Positions 1 through 10,209 of a DNA stretch of 64,000 nucleotides are shown piece by piece. The position numbers and the translations under genes are program-made. The notes beneath the pieces are model-generated. The model searched no databases. It was not told the DNA's origin and saw only the letters and a list, made by a program, of their open reading frames with translations. Source of the stretch: Coxiella-like endosymbiont (lineage in GTDB: Bacteria > Pseudomonadota > Gammaproteobacteria > Coxiellales > Coxiellaceae); assembly GCF_030643785.1 (NCBI RefSeq), contig NZ_CP094378.1, positions 744,001 to 808,000 on the forward strand. Direction: 5' to 3'. The first letter of the stretch is position 1. Every line of letters begins with the position of its first letter.

Positions 1-47
1 AAAGGTGAATTTCTTTAGAATAAAAAAGGCGATAAATATTATTCCTT

Positions 48-542
48 TCAGGAAGAAGGAATAGGTGGTGTGTCCTCATGCTGCAAGAGCCAACGTTTAA
101 TTTCTAGAAGAGGACCTTTAATAGCGCCGCCGTAACCACCGATGCCAGTGCTAGCGATAATGCGATGGCAAGGAATAACAATAGGGACTGGATTTTTACG
201 ACAGGCATTACCCACCGGACGTGGTTTTGTTTCTAATAGTTGAGCTAATTCCGCATAACTTCGGGCTGCTCCCACGGGGATTTTTCGCAATGCCTGTAAT
301 ACTGTTTCTTGAAAGGGTGTTACATTCAAACTAAAAGGAATTTTAAAAGAAAATTCAGGATCGGCAAAATAACACAGAACTTGTTCGACTGTCTCTTTAG
401 CGATGATGGTTTTTGGTTTAATAATCAGCTCACTGTCGCCCAGGTAGTTGATGCCTAATAAATAATTGTCCGAGGTGCGGATACCAATTTTTCCGATCGG
501 CGTTGAGATGGTGGCTTGATAAATTAAGGCGGGGTCCACCAT
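48..542 (-). CDS. ogt: Methylated-DNA--protein-cysteine methyltransferase
   Basis: Suicide DNA-repair enzyme that moves the alkyl group from O6-alkylguanine (or O4-alkylthymine) onto its own cysteine. The 164-residue product carries the hallmark PCHRI motif at about residues 124-128, followed by GGYGGA, and the helix-turn-helix part (RSYAELA, then RPVGNACRKNP with the asparagine hinge) lies just before it. Length matches the Ogt/AGT family. It sits 6 bp downstream of rplS on the same strand, so it may be read through from the ribosomal-protein operon. The frame is intact with no sign of decay. Ogt rather than Ada is chosen because there is no N-terminal Ada regulatory domain. Confidence 0.93.
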   Translation of the reverse strand: MVDPALIYQATISTPIGKIGIRTSDNYLLGINYLGDSELIIKPKTIIAKETVEQVLCYFADPEFSFKIPFSLNVTPFQETVLQALRKIPVGAARSYAELAQLLETKPRPVGNACRKNPVPIVIPCHRIIASTGIGGYGGAIKGPLLEIKRWLLQHEDTPPIPSS

Positions 543-548
543 AAAAAA

Positions 549-896
549 TTATATTTTTTCTTTAATTCTTGCTTTGCGGCCTTGTAAATTGCGCAAATAA
601 TAAAGTTTTGCGCGGCGCACATCGCCTCGACGTTTTACATTGATTAAAGCGATCAGGGGACTATAAAGTTGGAAAACGCGTTCAACACCTTCACCATGAG
701 AAACTTTGCGAACGGTGAAAGATGAGTTTAACCCACGGTTGCGACGAGCGATTACCACACCTTCAAAAGCTTGCAGTCGTTCACGATTACCTTCTTTTAC
801 TTTCACTTGCACCACGACACTGTCCCCGGCACGAAAAGCGGGAATTTTTTTATCTTGAATTTGTTCTTGCTCAAGGGTTTGGATAATCTTATTCAT
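549..896 (-). CDS. rplS: 50S ribosomal protein L19
   Basis: Large-subunit ribosomal protein at the 30S-50S interface. The 115-residue product shows the L19 pattern: [15 protein letters not shown] near the N-terminus, [20 protein letters not shown] in the middle, and the [21 protein letters not shown] tail. It is the last gene of the classic rpsP-rimM-trmD-rplS order. Its ATG overlaps the trmD stop codon (ATGA), which indicates translational coupling. Intact. Confidence 0.98.
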   Translation of the reverse strand: MNKIIQTLEQEQIQDKKIPAFRAGDSVVVQVKVKEGNRERLQAFEGVVIARRNRGLNSSFTVRKVSHGEGVERVFQLYSPLIALINVKRRGDVRRAKLYYLRNLQGRKARIKEKI

Positions 897-1651
897 GATG
901 ACTCCTCAATAAATTCGTCGAGTAACCGCCGCTCGTTTTCGCTTAAGGTACGTCTTTTTATCAGATCTTGACGTCTTTGCCAAGTTCTACCAAGTGCTTG
1001 CTTGAGTCGCCAACGAGCTATTGCGGCATGATCACCGCTGAGCAGCACTTCAGGGACAGGCCGGTTGTCAATTTTTTCTGGGCGCGTATATTGGGGATAA
1101 TCTAATAGTCCGGAGGTAAATGAGTCTTGAGAGGCAGAATCTTCGTGCCCTAGGGCTCCTGGCAAAAGTCGAGTTAGGGAATCAATCAAGATCATAGCTG
1201 GCAACTCTCCTCCGCTAATAATATAATCCCCAATTGACCATTCCTCATCTACTTCAGCTTCGATTAAACGTTCGTCTATCCCCTCGTAACGACCCGCGAG
1301 AAGAATGATGGATGTTGAATCTTGTACTTTTTTCTTTATTACTTCCTGATTGAGTAATTGGCCTTGTGGAGAAAGGTAAATGACTTTGGTACTTTCGCCT
1401 AATTTTGCTTTGGCTGCCTTTATAGCGGCAGCTAAAGGTTTAAATTTCATGACCATGCCCGGACCTCCGCCGTAAGGTCTATTATCAATGGTACAGTGAA
1501 TATCTGTGGCATAGTCGCGTGGATTCCAAAAGTGAAGGGTTAAAAGATTGTGTTTAAGGGCGCGTCCGATTACACCGTACTTAAGTGCTTCGAACATCTT
1601 TTGGAAAAGAGTAATAACGCCAATGTTTAGTGATGTGTCAAAAGTCAGCAT
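893..1651 (-). CDS. trmD: tRNA (guanine-N1)-methyltransferase
   Basis: Methylates G37 next to the anticodon of tRNAs reading CUN, CCN and CGG, using S-adenosylmethionine, which prevents +1 frameshifting. The 252-residue product has the SPOUT/TrmD trefoil-knot signatures: [18 protein letters not shown], and [15 protein letters not shown], followed by the [11 protein letters not shown] and LDYPQYTRP segments typical of TrmD. It overlaps rimM upstream by 14 bp and rplS downstream by the ATGA junction, consistent with one tightly coupled operon. Intact and of normal family length. Confidence 0.97.
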   Translation of the reverse strand: MLTFDTSLNIGVITLFQKMFEALKYGVIGRALKHNLLTLHFWNPRDYATDIHCTIDNRPYGGGPGMVMKFKPLAAAIKAAKAKLGESTKVIYLSPQGQLLNQEVIKKKVQDSTSIILLAGRYEGIDERLIEAEVDEEWSIGDYIISGGELPAMILIDSLTRLLPGALGHEDSASQDSFTSGLLDYPQYTRPEKIDNRPVPEVLLSGDHAAIARWRLKQALGRTWQRRQDLIKRRTLSENERRLLDEFIEESS

Positions 1652-2141
1652 CCCAATTTACCACTATAATTTTGTTTTCTATATCCACAGATTTAACGAC
1701 ATGTGAAAGATATGGAATCAATCGTTCATCTCCTTGATTAGATGTTATCAGCACATCATTAGACCCCGTTTCAAACAGGGATTTCACGGTTCCTAATGCG
1801 ACTCCTTTTGTAGTAACTATTCGCATTCCTATTAAATCAGTCCAGTAATACTCATTTTCTTCCAAAGGAGAAAGTGTATTTCGTTCCACAGCGATTAAAT
1901 CATTCGTGTATTGTTTAGCAGTTTCGGTATCATCGAGCCCTTCTAACTTTATAACTAAAAATGGACCGTGGATTTGCCCAGTACGGAGGGAAAAGAGTTT
2001 CCATTCATCGTGATGTTGAATGAACCAGTTTTTATAAGTTAATAAGTTTTCGATAGGATCAGTGAAAGAAACGACTTTTATCCAGCCCTGGACGGCGTAA
2101 GGGCGTGCTAAACGACCCATAATAACTTTTTTGTTTTGCAT
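1638..2141 (-). CDS. rimM: 16S rRNA processing/30S maturation factor RimM
   Basis: Assembly factor that helps 16S rRNA maturation near the S19/head region of the 30S subunit. The 167-residue product begins [19 protein letters not shown], the usual RimM N-terminal barrel start, and contains the [10 protein letters not shown] turn that opens the C-terminal PRC-barrel domain and ends in VNWDADF. It lies between rpsP (14 bp away) and trmD (14 bp overlap). The annotated ATG follows an AGGAG-like stretch, though a few upstream residues (MQNKKV) make the exact start slightly uncertain. Intact. Confidence 0.95.
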   Translation of the reverse strand: MQNKKVIMGRLARPYAVQGWIKVVSFTDPIENLLTYKNWFIQHHDEWKLFSLRTGQIHGPFLVIKLEGLDDTETAKQYTNDLIAVERNTLSPLEENEYYWTDLIGMRIVTTKGVALGTVKSLFETGSNDVLITSNQGDERLIPYLSHVVKSVDIENKIIVVNWDADF

Positions 2142-2155
2142 AAGATGGAGAAGGC

Positions 2156-2548
2156 TTATGCTTCTTCTTCTTTGGTCTTCGCTTCGGTCTTCACTTCGGT
2201 CTTCGCTTCTTCCGCTATTTTAGCTTTTTGAGTTTTTGCGGATTGCTCTGCTTGGGCCCGTTTGAGCTCGCCTTTACGTGGGCCAGCTTTTTGGGCTTTT
2301 TCCGGCGATTTTTCAAGCTGTTTGAAGAGGTGTTTTACTCGTAAAGATGCTGCAGCACCTTGACTCAGCCAGTAGTTAACACGGTCTTTTTCGACCCGCA
2401 ATCGCACATCATGTCCTCGGGCGATAGGGTTATAATAGCCCACTCGTTCGATAAACCGACCATCACGCGGCATACGCTTGTTAGCTACTACGATGTGGTA
2501 GAACGGGTTCTTTTTGCTGCCCCCGCGAGCAAGACGAATAACTACCAT
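2156..2548 (-). CDS. rpsP: 30S ribosomal protein S16
   Basis: Small-subunit ribosomal protein. The 130-residue product starts [25 protein letters not shown] and carries the S16 core [14 protein letters not shown]. About 45 extra residues follow the roughly 80-residue core. They are rich in Lys, Glu and Ala, with a [15 protein letters not shown]-type repeat encoded by a tandem sequence near 2165-2215. Such charged tails occur in some gammaproteobacterial S16 proteins and are probably disordered. First gene of the rpsP-rimM-trmD-rplS operon, with the promoter expected in the 157-bp gap towards ffh. Confidence 0.97.
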   Translation of the reverse strand: MVVIRLARGGSKKNPFYHIVVANKRMPRDGRFIERVGYYNPIARGHDVRLRVEKDRVNYWLSQGAAASLRVKHLFKQLEKSPEKAQKAGPRKGELKRAQAEQSAKTQKAKIAEEAKTEVKTEAKTKEEEA

Positions 2549-2705
2549 GTAAGCACCTGTATTCGTTGAAAGGCAAACATTTTATGCGAAATTGCTAACA
2601 ATATGCAAGAGCAAAGGACAACTTAGAGACTTGCCCTGCCACTCCCTCGCTCTACTTTTGCTAATCATTTAAAATCACCAGCCCAAGTATTAGTCCCGGA
2701 AACTC

Positions 2706-4093
2706 TTATTTATTACGCCAATCAGGAGGAAGTTGATTGAATAAGTCACCAGGTAGTTGTTGGCCTTTCATTTGTTTAAAGTGCTTCATCATTTTATCAC
2801 CTTTCATATGCTTCATCATTTTTTGCATTTGAGTGAATTGTTTGAGAAGTTTGTTAACATCTTGCAAGGTAGTTCCTGAACCTCCTGAAATACGCTGTTT
2901 GCGTGAGCCATTGATCAAAGTGGGAAAGCGTCGTTCCTTAGGTGTCATCGACTGAATAATGGCTTGCATTTTAACTAATAATGTATCATCCATGAAAGCG
3001 GACACTCCTTTAGGTAATTGCCTCATCTTCGGTAATTTCCCTAGAAGAGATTGCATTCCACCCATTTTTTTCATTTGATGAAGTTGCATTAAGAAATCGT
3101 CAAAATCGAAAGGCTTGCCTTTTTTGAGATTTTGAGCAATTTTTTCAGCATGCTTTTGGTCAACTTTACGTTTTGCTTCATCCACTAGGCTGATGATATC
3201 TCCCATGCCTAAAATACGAGAGACCATCCGATCAGGATCAAAAGGTTCTAAGGCCTCAATTTTTTCACCAACGCCCACAAATTTAATGGGTTTTTGAGTG
3301 ATCATTCGCATAGAGAGTGCGGCACCCCCTCGAGCATCACCGTCAGCTTTTGTTAAAATTACCCCCGTTAGCGGCAGTGCTTCATTGAATGACTTTGCCA
3401 CATTCGCTGCATCTTGACCCATCATGCTGTCGACCACGAGCAAAAGTTCCGTGGGATTGAGAGTGTCGCTAATGGCTTGCATCTCTTCCATTAATTCCTT
3501 ATCCACATGGAGACGACCCGCAGTATCGATGAGCAAGATATCTATAAATTGTTTAGTAGCTTGAGTTAAAGCTCTTTTGGCAATGTCAGTGGGTTTTTTA
3601 TTAGTTTCCGAGGGAAAAAATGTGCGTTAATCTGTCCTGCTAAGGTTTCTAGTTGTTTTATTGCTGCAGGGCGGTAAACGTCGGCTGAAACCACCATTAC
3701 GGATTTTTTCTTTATTTCTTGAAGCCATCGTGCCAATTTGATGACAGTAGTGGTTTTCCCAGAACCTTGGAGGCCGGCCATCACAATAACGACAGGGGGT
3801 TTGGCATTCAGATTAATTTCTGCCTGTTCATCGCCGAGTATATGAATTAATTCATCCTGGACAACTTTGACCAATGCCTCGCCAGGTCGTACGTTGCCAA
3901 TTACTTCTTGGCCGAGCGCTTTTTCGCGTACTTGATCAATAAATTCCTTAACGACAGATTGGGCAACGTCCGCTGCTAGTAAGGTAGTGCTAATGTCTTC
4001 AAGGGTAGATTGGATATTTTTTTCGGTGAGACGGCCTAACCCCCTTAGTTTATTAATAGTCGTGTTTAAATGGTCAGTCAGAGTACTAAACAT
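2706..4093 (-). pseudogene. ffh: Signal recognition particle GTPase Ffh, one-base frameshift
   Basis: Protein part of the signal recognition particle, which with 4.5S RNA targets membrane proteins to FtsY and SecYEG. The first frame (3566-4093) holds the N domain and the start of the G domain, including GLQGSGKTTT and ADVYRPAA. The second frame (2706 to about 3612) continues with LIDTAGRLHVD, LTKADGDARGG and the M domain with MKKMGGMQSLLGKLP and the SGSGTT-like RISGGSGTT. The break is at about 3615-3620: a run of six T (minus strand) where seven would give HFFPSETNKKPTDIAK in frame. Combined length is about 462 residues, normal for Ffh. The gene is essential in bacteria, so a sequencing error or slippage rescue should be considered before calling it dead. 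Confidence 0.93.
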
Positions 4094-4112
4094 GAAGATG
4101 AGTATATCATAT

Positions 4113-4144
4113 GGTATGCTTATTAGTTGGTATGCTTATTAGTT
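4113..4144. repeat. Perfect 16-bp tandem duplication
   Basis: GGTATGCTTATTAGTT is present twice head to tail (4113-4128 and 4129-4144) in the gap between divergent ffh and the ypjD remnant. It is one of many short perfect tandem duplications in this window. Confidence 0.9.
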
Positions 4145-4146
4145 CT

Positions 4147-4654
4147 ATGAATAGAAGTGTTGTTTCATTATTGACAACCACAATTATTTTATTATCGGTG
4201 GCCTTGGCTTTTATATTTCCAGGTCGTTCGTTGTTCGGTGCTTGAAACAGCAGAAAACATTTATGATTTGGCTCATATAGTTCTTTTAATTGTCACTTCG
4301 GGTATATTGGTAGTCGCTGGCCTTCAAACTGTATTGTTAGCTCTCCAAGAACGATTGTTGCGACTTCGCCCATCGGGCACACTTCACTTATTTAAAAATT
4401 ACCCCCCTTCAATTACCATGGAAAAAACAGTTTTTCATACTATTGTATTGGGATTTTTATTTTTAAGCATTTTATTAGGTTCCAGCATTTACTTTTTCAC
4501 CAAGAGTTAGGGCGTAACTTTTTTATGGCGAAAAACCATTTTAGTATTGTCAGCCTGGTTTTGGTTTTTGTGGTTCTTTTAATTGGTCGACACAGATGGT
4601 GTTGGAGAGGACAAAAGGCTATTTACGGCACTTTATTAGGTGATTACTATTAAT
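4147..4654 (+). pseudogene. ypjD: YpjD/CcsA-like cytochrome c assembly membrane protein, remnant
   Basis: Remnant of an inner-membrane protein of the CcsA/ResC-related YpjD family. Three pieces in different frames can be read. About 4147-4245 is a hydrophobic start (MNRSVVSLLTTTIILLS). 4238-4510 contains DLAHIVLLIVTSGILVVAGLQ, ALQERLLR and LGFLFLSILLGSS. About 4522-4650 reads FSIVSLVLVFVVLLIGRHR followed by a WRGQKA stretch, the usual YpjD C-terminal pattern. The gene lies divergent from ffh and upstream of corB, as in E. coli (ffh-ypjD-yfjD), which supports the call. At least two frameshifts and missing internal sequence make it non-functional. Confidence 0.8.
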
Positions 4655-4753
4655 AGTTTTATACTTTAGCAGTCAATCAATTGTGATTCAGTAATTTTCT
4701 TGAGCTCTATTGTCTTCTAATTCGGGAGTATTAATTCTAATTAAGACCTTTAC

Positions 4754-6107
4754 TTGGAAACCTTTGACTATGGTAGGACTCCATTGACCCATGTTGATGT
4801 TCAATACCTTGGTGTATTGCTCTTCTTATTTATTTTAATATCTGATTTTTCTGGCTCAGAAACAGGAATGATGGCCATTAACCGCTATCGTTTGCGTCAT
4901 TTGGCCCGTAAAGGTAAGGTAATGTCAAGGCGTAACGAGTAATGCAGCTTTTACAACGGCCGGATCGATTAATTAGTGTTATTTTGATTGGTAACACTTT
5001 CGCCAATATTTTGGCTTCGGCGATTACCACCGTTTTCGGTGATTGTTATCGTTATTGCTATTCATTTTTTAGGATATTTGGGAGTTATTGTTGCGACAGT
5101 AATTTTAACTTTATTGATTTTGATACTTGCAGAAACTACGCCTAAAACATTAGGCGCTTTACATTCTCAGCAGGTTGCTTTTCCAACTGCCTTACCGATT
5201 AAAATTTTATTACGTGTGCTCTACCCATTGGTTTTGTTGATCAACACTATTGCTAATGGTTTCTTACATATTTTTATCGTCAAGGTAGCTGCACATTTAC
5301 CAAAGACTTTAAGCCCCGAAGAGTTGCGAAGTATTGTTCGTAAAGTAATAGGAAAAATAATAGGAAAAAATCTTTCGGGTTATCAACAAATGCTATTATG
5401 AATTTTAGATTTAGGGAAAATGACAATAGAAGATGTAATGATACCGTGCAATCGAATATACGGTATTAATCTCACTGATAAGTGGGATAAGATACTAGTG
5501 GATCTTTTGGTGTCAAAATATGATTTTTCCCTCTTTATGTTACTTTGTTGAATCATCGTTGAATCATCAGTTACTTATTGAGTTAGCCTTATTGGGGTAG
5601 GTGCTATGGGATTAGGAATCGATTGGCAGATTGGTAGAACCCCTGGTATGGAACTTGCCTTTATTGCAGGTATTAATGAAGCAGAAAAAGCCCAAAGTGT
5701 TTATGGAAAAAAGAGGCGCCTTATTTTCGACAAAAAAATAAAACAATGGAGTTGGTGTTAGATGAGTATGGAGACATTCAATGGCTTGTAACTTTACGAG
5801 GTATTTTGGAAGAAATTGTAGGAGAATTTTCGATTGGTGTTGGTGATTCCTCGCAATTGATTCATAAACAAAAAGAAGGCAGTTTTTTATATAGATGAGC
5901 GAATTAGTGTGTGCGATTTAAATCGGTTTTATGCAATGGAATTTGCCAATAACGAGGCCTAAGACATTAAGTGGGCTTCTCATGGTTGAATATTTAGAAA
6001 GCATCCCTCTGTCGAGAGTTGCTTTGCGTTTAGCCGGATACTGTATGGAAGTAATTAAAGTAAGTCGTAATGCCGTTCGTTTGGTTAGGGTATGTACAAA
6101 TAGCTGA
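4754..6107 (+). pseudogene. corB: CorB/YfjD (CNNM family) transporter, remnant
   Basis: Remnant of a CNNM-type membrane protein (DUF21 domain, CBS pair, CorC/HlyC C-terminal domain) linked to Mg/Co efflux. Readable blocks are SETGMMAINRYRLRHLARKG (about 4855-4915); LLQRPDRLISVILIGNTFANILAS (about 4945-5020); ETTPKTLGALHSQQVAFP (about 5130-5190), then SPEELRSIV; MTIEDVMIPCNRIYGI, the first CBS region (about 5420-5470); LRGILEEIVGEFSIG (about 5795); and a C-terminal end through LSRVALRLAGYCMEVIKVSRN to a stop at 6105-6107. At least five frame changes occur. Position after ypjD matches the E. coli order. Confidence 0.87.
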
Positions 6108-6109
6108 GT

Positions 6110-7343
<1,234 letters not shown>

Positions 7344-7440
7344 TCGCAATGGTATTAATTAATTAAAGATATAACGTGAACAATATAATTAACTTGAGCA
7401 ATTCTCTAAAAGCCGGTTTCTTTCTTTAATGAGAATAAAG

Positions 7441-7467
7441 AAAAAACCCCGCTTCGCGGAGTTTTTT
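7441..7467. terminator. Bidirectional rho-independent terminator
   Basis: AAAAAACCCCGC, loop TTC, GCGGAGTTTTTT: a GC-rich stem with an A tract on one side and a T tract on the other. It can terminate adk from the left and the minus-strand basic-protein gene ending at 7476 from the right. Confidence 0.85.
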
Positions 7468-7475
7468 CAAAGAAG

Positions 7476-7975
7476 CTACTCCGCTGTTTTACGAGGACGT
7501 CCACGGCGACGATGGCAGCAGTTGACGCCATCGAAGCTGTTTTTCTTGGGTAATCGCGACCACGTTTCGTTTTTGTCGTGCTAACTTTGCGAGCTATTTT
7601 ACGGGGACGACCCCGCTCGTTTTCTTCCAGCGGTTTTACCAGCTCTAATTGTGGTTCGTGATTTTTTAGCCGCAGCTACTTTTCGAGCTGTATCTTTTCG
7701 AAGTTTAGCGAGTTTACGTGCAGCATCTTTTCTTTACTTTCGCTAATTTCTTTTGTGCGACCACGTAACTTCTTGCGCACGTCGTTACGCTGCTTCGTGA
7801 CACTTTTCAAACGCGCAAAATTTATGGAAGCTCTACCTGTTAAGATGTCCTCGCTTGCGAGAAGTTTTTCGTTTTTTTTGCTGGCATCTTTTTTTCTGAT
7901 TAGATAATAAAAACGACAATTAAGTTTTACATAAAAAATCAATAAGTGTAAAGAAATAAGTGGCTTTTTTATCAT
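7476..7975 (-). pseudogene. Basic AT-hook / histone H1-like protein, remnant
   Basis: The minus strand encodes a very Lys/Arg-rich product in several frames: SVTKQRNDVRKKLRGRTKEI, then DAARKLAKLRKDTARKVAAAK, KSRTTIRAGKTAGRKR, ERGRPRKIARKV and, just before the stop at 7476-7478, RRRGRPRKTAE. The two RGRPRK units are AT-hook cores, which bind the minor groove of AT-rich DNA in known proteins. Three or more frame changes make it a likely pseudogene, although a shorter functional protein cannot be excluded. The 5' end is not clear: the segment from 7920 to 7975 does not look basic. A Coxiella-type histone-like protein is plausible, but I cannot name it. Confidence 0.55.
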
Positions 7976-8106
7976 TTTATCATTTTATCATTTTAATAGA
8001 AAAATCGGGCGGAAGTGGTAGAATTTTGGTGTTTTAGAGCTCTTAAAAGAAGGAAGGGGAGAGGAAATCCTCTGGCTGAGAGGAAAATAGACGATAGGAC
8101 CTGAAT

Positions 8107-9273
8107 GTGGAGCACAATATAATCTTTTCAATTTTTCTCATTTTCGCTGGTGCGGCAGTCCTATCAACTTTTGCTTTAATGACCCGCCAATCGATGTTGG
8201 TTGCTTACATGCTATTAGGGATTTTGTTTGGGCCGTGGGGATTAAAATTAATTGCTAATACCGACATGCTTCGAACGGTCAGCGACGTGGGAATTATCTT
8301 CTTATTATTCCTTTTAGGCCTTAATTTGCCTCCGCAAAAATTGATAACTATGTTCAAAGAAATCACCTGGGTAGCTTTAATCAGTTCGATCGTCTTCGCG
8401 ATTATAGGATATCTCGTTGCTTACTTTTTTAGTTACTCGATAGTGGAGTGCTTAGTTATTGGTGGTGCGATGATGTTTTCCAGTACGATTATCGGCATTA
8501 AGTTATTGCCAACCACGATTCTGCATCATCAACATACCGGAGAGGTAATGATCAGTGTTCTTCTGCTGCAGGACTTAATCGCTATTGCCGTTCTGTTTTT
8601 ATTACACGGAACTTCACGTGAGGGGAAGGTGCTGGTTGATATTAGCTTAGTAGTATTAGGATTCCCTGCTATTTTAATTTTCGCTTATTTATTTGATCGT
8701 TTGGTTTTATTTCCTTTATTTTCTAAATTTAATCGGATTAAGGAATATCTCTTTTTATTGGCAATTGGCTGGTGCCTCAGTATGGCTCAGTTAGCTTCAT
8801 TATTGGGTTTGTCGGGTGAGGTAGGTGCTTTCATTGCTGGGGTTAGCTTGGCTTCAAGACCGGTATCCGTTTATATTTCTGAAAGTTTAAAGCCAGTACG
8901 GGATTTTTTCTTAGTTTTATTTTTCTTCTCTGTGGGGGCTACTTTCGATCTTAATTTTTTACCTCTTGTTATCATCCCTGCATTAATTTTGCTTATTTTA
9001 TTGATGGGGATAAAGCCTTTAACCTATAGATTGTTGCTACGTTGGATGGGAGAATCCAATCAAGTAGCTTGGGAAGTAGGAGTACGCTTAGGTCAAATCA
9101 GCGAATTTTCTTTGATTATTGCTTACATGGCTCTTAGCAGTCATATTATTTCAGATAAATCAGGCTATTTAATTGAGAGTGTTACTATATTATCTTTCAT
9201 CATTTCCTCATATTGGGTTGTTATTAAATACCCTACGCCTTTGGCAATGTCCGACCGTCTGCGACGAGATTGA
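8107..9273 (+). CDS. KefB-type monovalent cation:proton antiporter (CPA2), membrane domain only
   Basis: Inner-membrane antiporter, 388 residues with about 12 hydrophobic segments. It belongs to the Na+/H+ exchanger CPA2 group (KefB/KefC/YbaL-like): LVAYMLLGILFGPWGL, LLFLLGLNLPP, SSTIIGIKLLPTT, VLLLQDLIAIAVLF, LSGEVGAFIAGVSLA and FFLVLFFFSVGATFDL are the usual blocks. The C-terminal RCK/TrkA-N regulatory domain of full KefB is absent. The chosen start is GTG at 8107 (MEHN...), preceded by AGGA 8 bp upstream. The stop at 9271-9273 is 17 bp before ampE. Substrate ion (K+ or Na+) cannot be told from sequence. Confidence 0.88.
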   Translation: MEHNIIFSIFLIFAGAAVLSTFALMTRQSMLVAYMLLGILFGPWGLKLIANTDMLRTVSDVGIIFLLFLLGLNLPPQKLITMFKEITWVALISSIVFAIIGYLVAYFFSYSIVECLVIGGAMMFSSTIIGIKLLPTTILHHQHTGEVMISVLLLQDLIAIAVLFLLHGTSREGKVLVDISLVVLGFPAILIFAYLFDRLVLFPLFSKFNRIKEYLFLLAIGWCLSMAQLASLLGLSGEVGAFIAGVSLASRPVSVYISESLKPVRDFFLVLFFFSVGATFDLNFLPLVIIPALILLILLMGIKPLTYRLLLRWMGESNQVAWEVGVRLGQISEFSLIIAYMALSSHIISDKSGYLIESVTILSFIISSYWVVIKYPTPLAMSDRLRRD

Positions 9274-9289
9274 GAGCTAGCTATATGGG

Positions 9290-10141
9290 ATGGTTGAAGA
9301 ATGGATTGCTATAGCCAAAAAGATAAGCGAGAATGAGACCCATTTGAAAGTCAGTAGAGAGTGGATAGTTATTATGGCTTTGACCGCCATTTTGTTGTGT
9401 TTGGTGATACAGTGGTGGCTTCATTTTGATAGCTATAGCAGGCAATATCATTGGTTTGACGCTTATTTTCATTGGATGAAGGAAAGGTTTGAACATTTGT
9501 CTTTTTGGCGTGGAATTGGCGGTGTTGGTATTGTTGTCCTGCCCCTGCTTCTTATTTACATTTTGATTGCTCTTTTTGTCTGCCATCTCTTAACGATAGT
9601 TGGTTATTATTTTCTAACGGTGGTGGTTTTATGGTATTGTATGGATACACGTTCCCATGCTCCAGAAAATATAGCTCATGTAACAGTTGAAGAGGTTTTG
9701 ATTAATGCCTATCGACGCATCTTCGCATTGATTTTTTGGTTATTAATTCTTGGATCAACAGGCGTGGTCCTTTACACATTAGTAGCAAACTTGAATCGCC
9801 ATTTAGGAAATCATTCTTTGGAGGAAGATAACAATTTGTACTTGGCAGCAAGGAGAATAGAAGGCGTATTAGATTGGGTTCCTGTAAGGTTGACTGGTAT
9901 TACATTCGCTCTCGTTGGTTACTTCTCAGCAACATTTAAACGATGGTATTCCTATGTGTACACTGGAATTGCTTCTGCGCGACAGCAGATCATCGAATAT
10001 GGGCTAACCGCTTTAGGAATTGAAGAAAGTCATCCGTTATTAGTGGAAAAATTGGTGGCTATTGATGGATTAATTAATCGAGCGTTATGGGTGTGGCTTG
10101 TGGTGATAGCCTTGTTTACAATTGGGCGCTGGATTGGTTAG
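9290..10141 (+). CDS. ampE: AmpE-like integral membrane protein
   Basis: 283-residue membrane protein of the AmpE/CobD-like fold. Motifs include the amphipathic NAYRRIFALIFWLLILGSTG segment, the AARRIEGVLDWVPVRLTGITFALVG block (given in parts: AARRIEGVLDWVPVRLT, GITFALVG) and a final single-pass helix LVVIALFTIGRW. In enterobacteria AmpE is encoded near the pdh operon, and here it stands 68 bp before aceE. In E. coli it was described as a sensory partner of AmpD in beta-lactamase induction, but its biochemical role is unclear. Start ATG at 9290 lies within a short gap after the antiporter. Intact, about four to five membrane helices. Confidence 0.85.
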   Translation: MVEEWIAIAKKISENETHLKVSREWIVIMALTAILLCLVIQWWLHFDSYSRQYHWFDAYFHWMKERFEHLSFWRGIGGVGIVVLPLLLIYILIALFVCHLLTIVGYYFLTVVVLWYCMDTRSHAPENIAHVTVEEVLINAYRRIFALIFWLLILGSTGVVLYTLVANLNRHLGNHSLEEDNNLYLAARRIEGVLDWVPVRLTGITFALVGYFSATFKRWYSYVYTGIASARQQIIEYGLTALGIEESHPLLVEKLVAIDGLINRALWVWLVVIALFTIGRWIG

Positions 10142-10209
10142 CTTACGAAGCGATAATCACCCATTAAGCAGGAATCGTTTAAATAAAAAATAGTTTAAAG
10201 AGTGAGATT

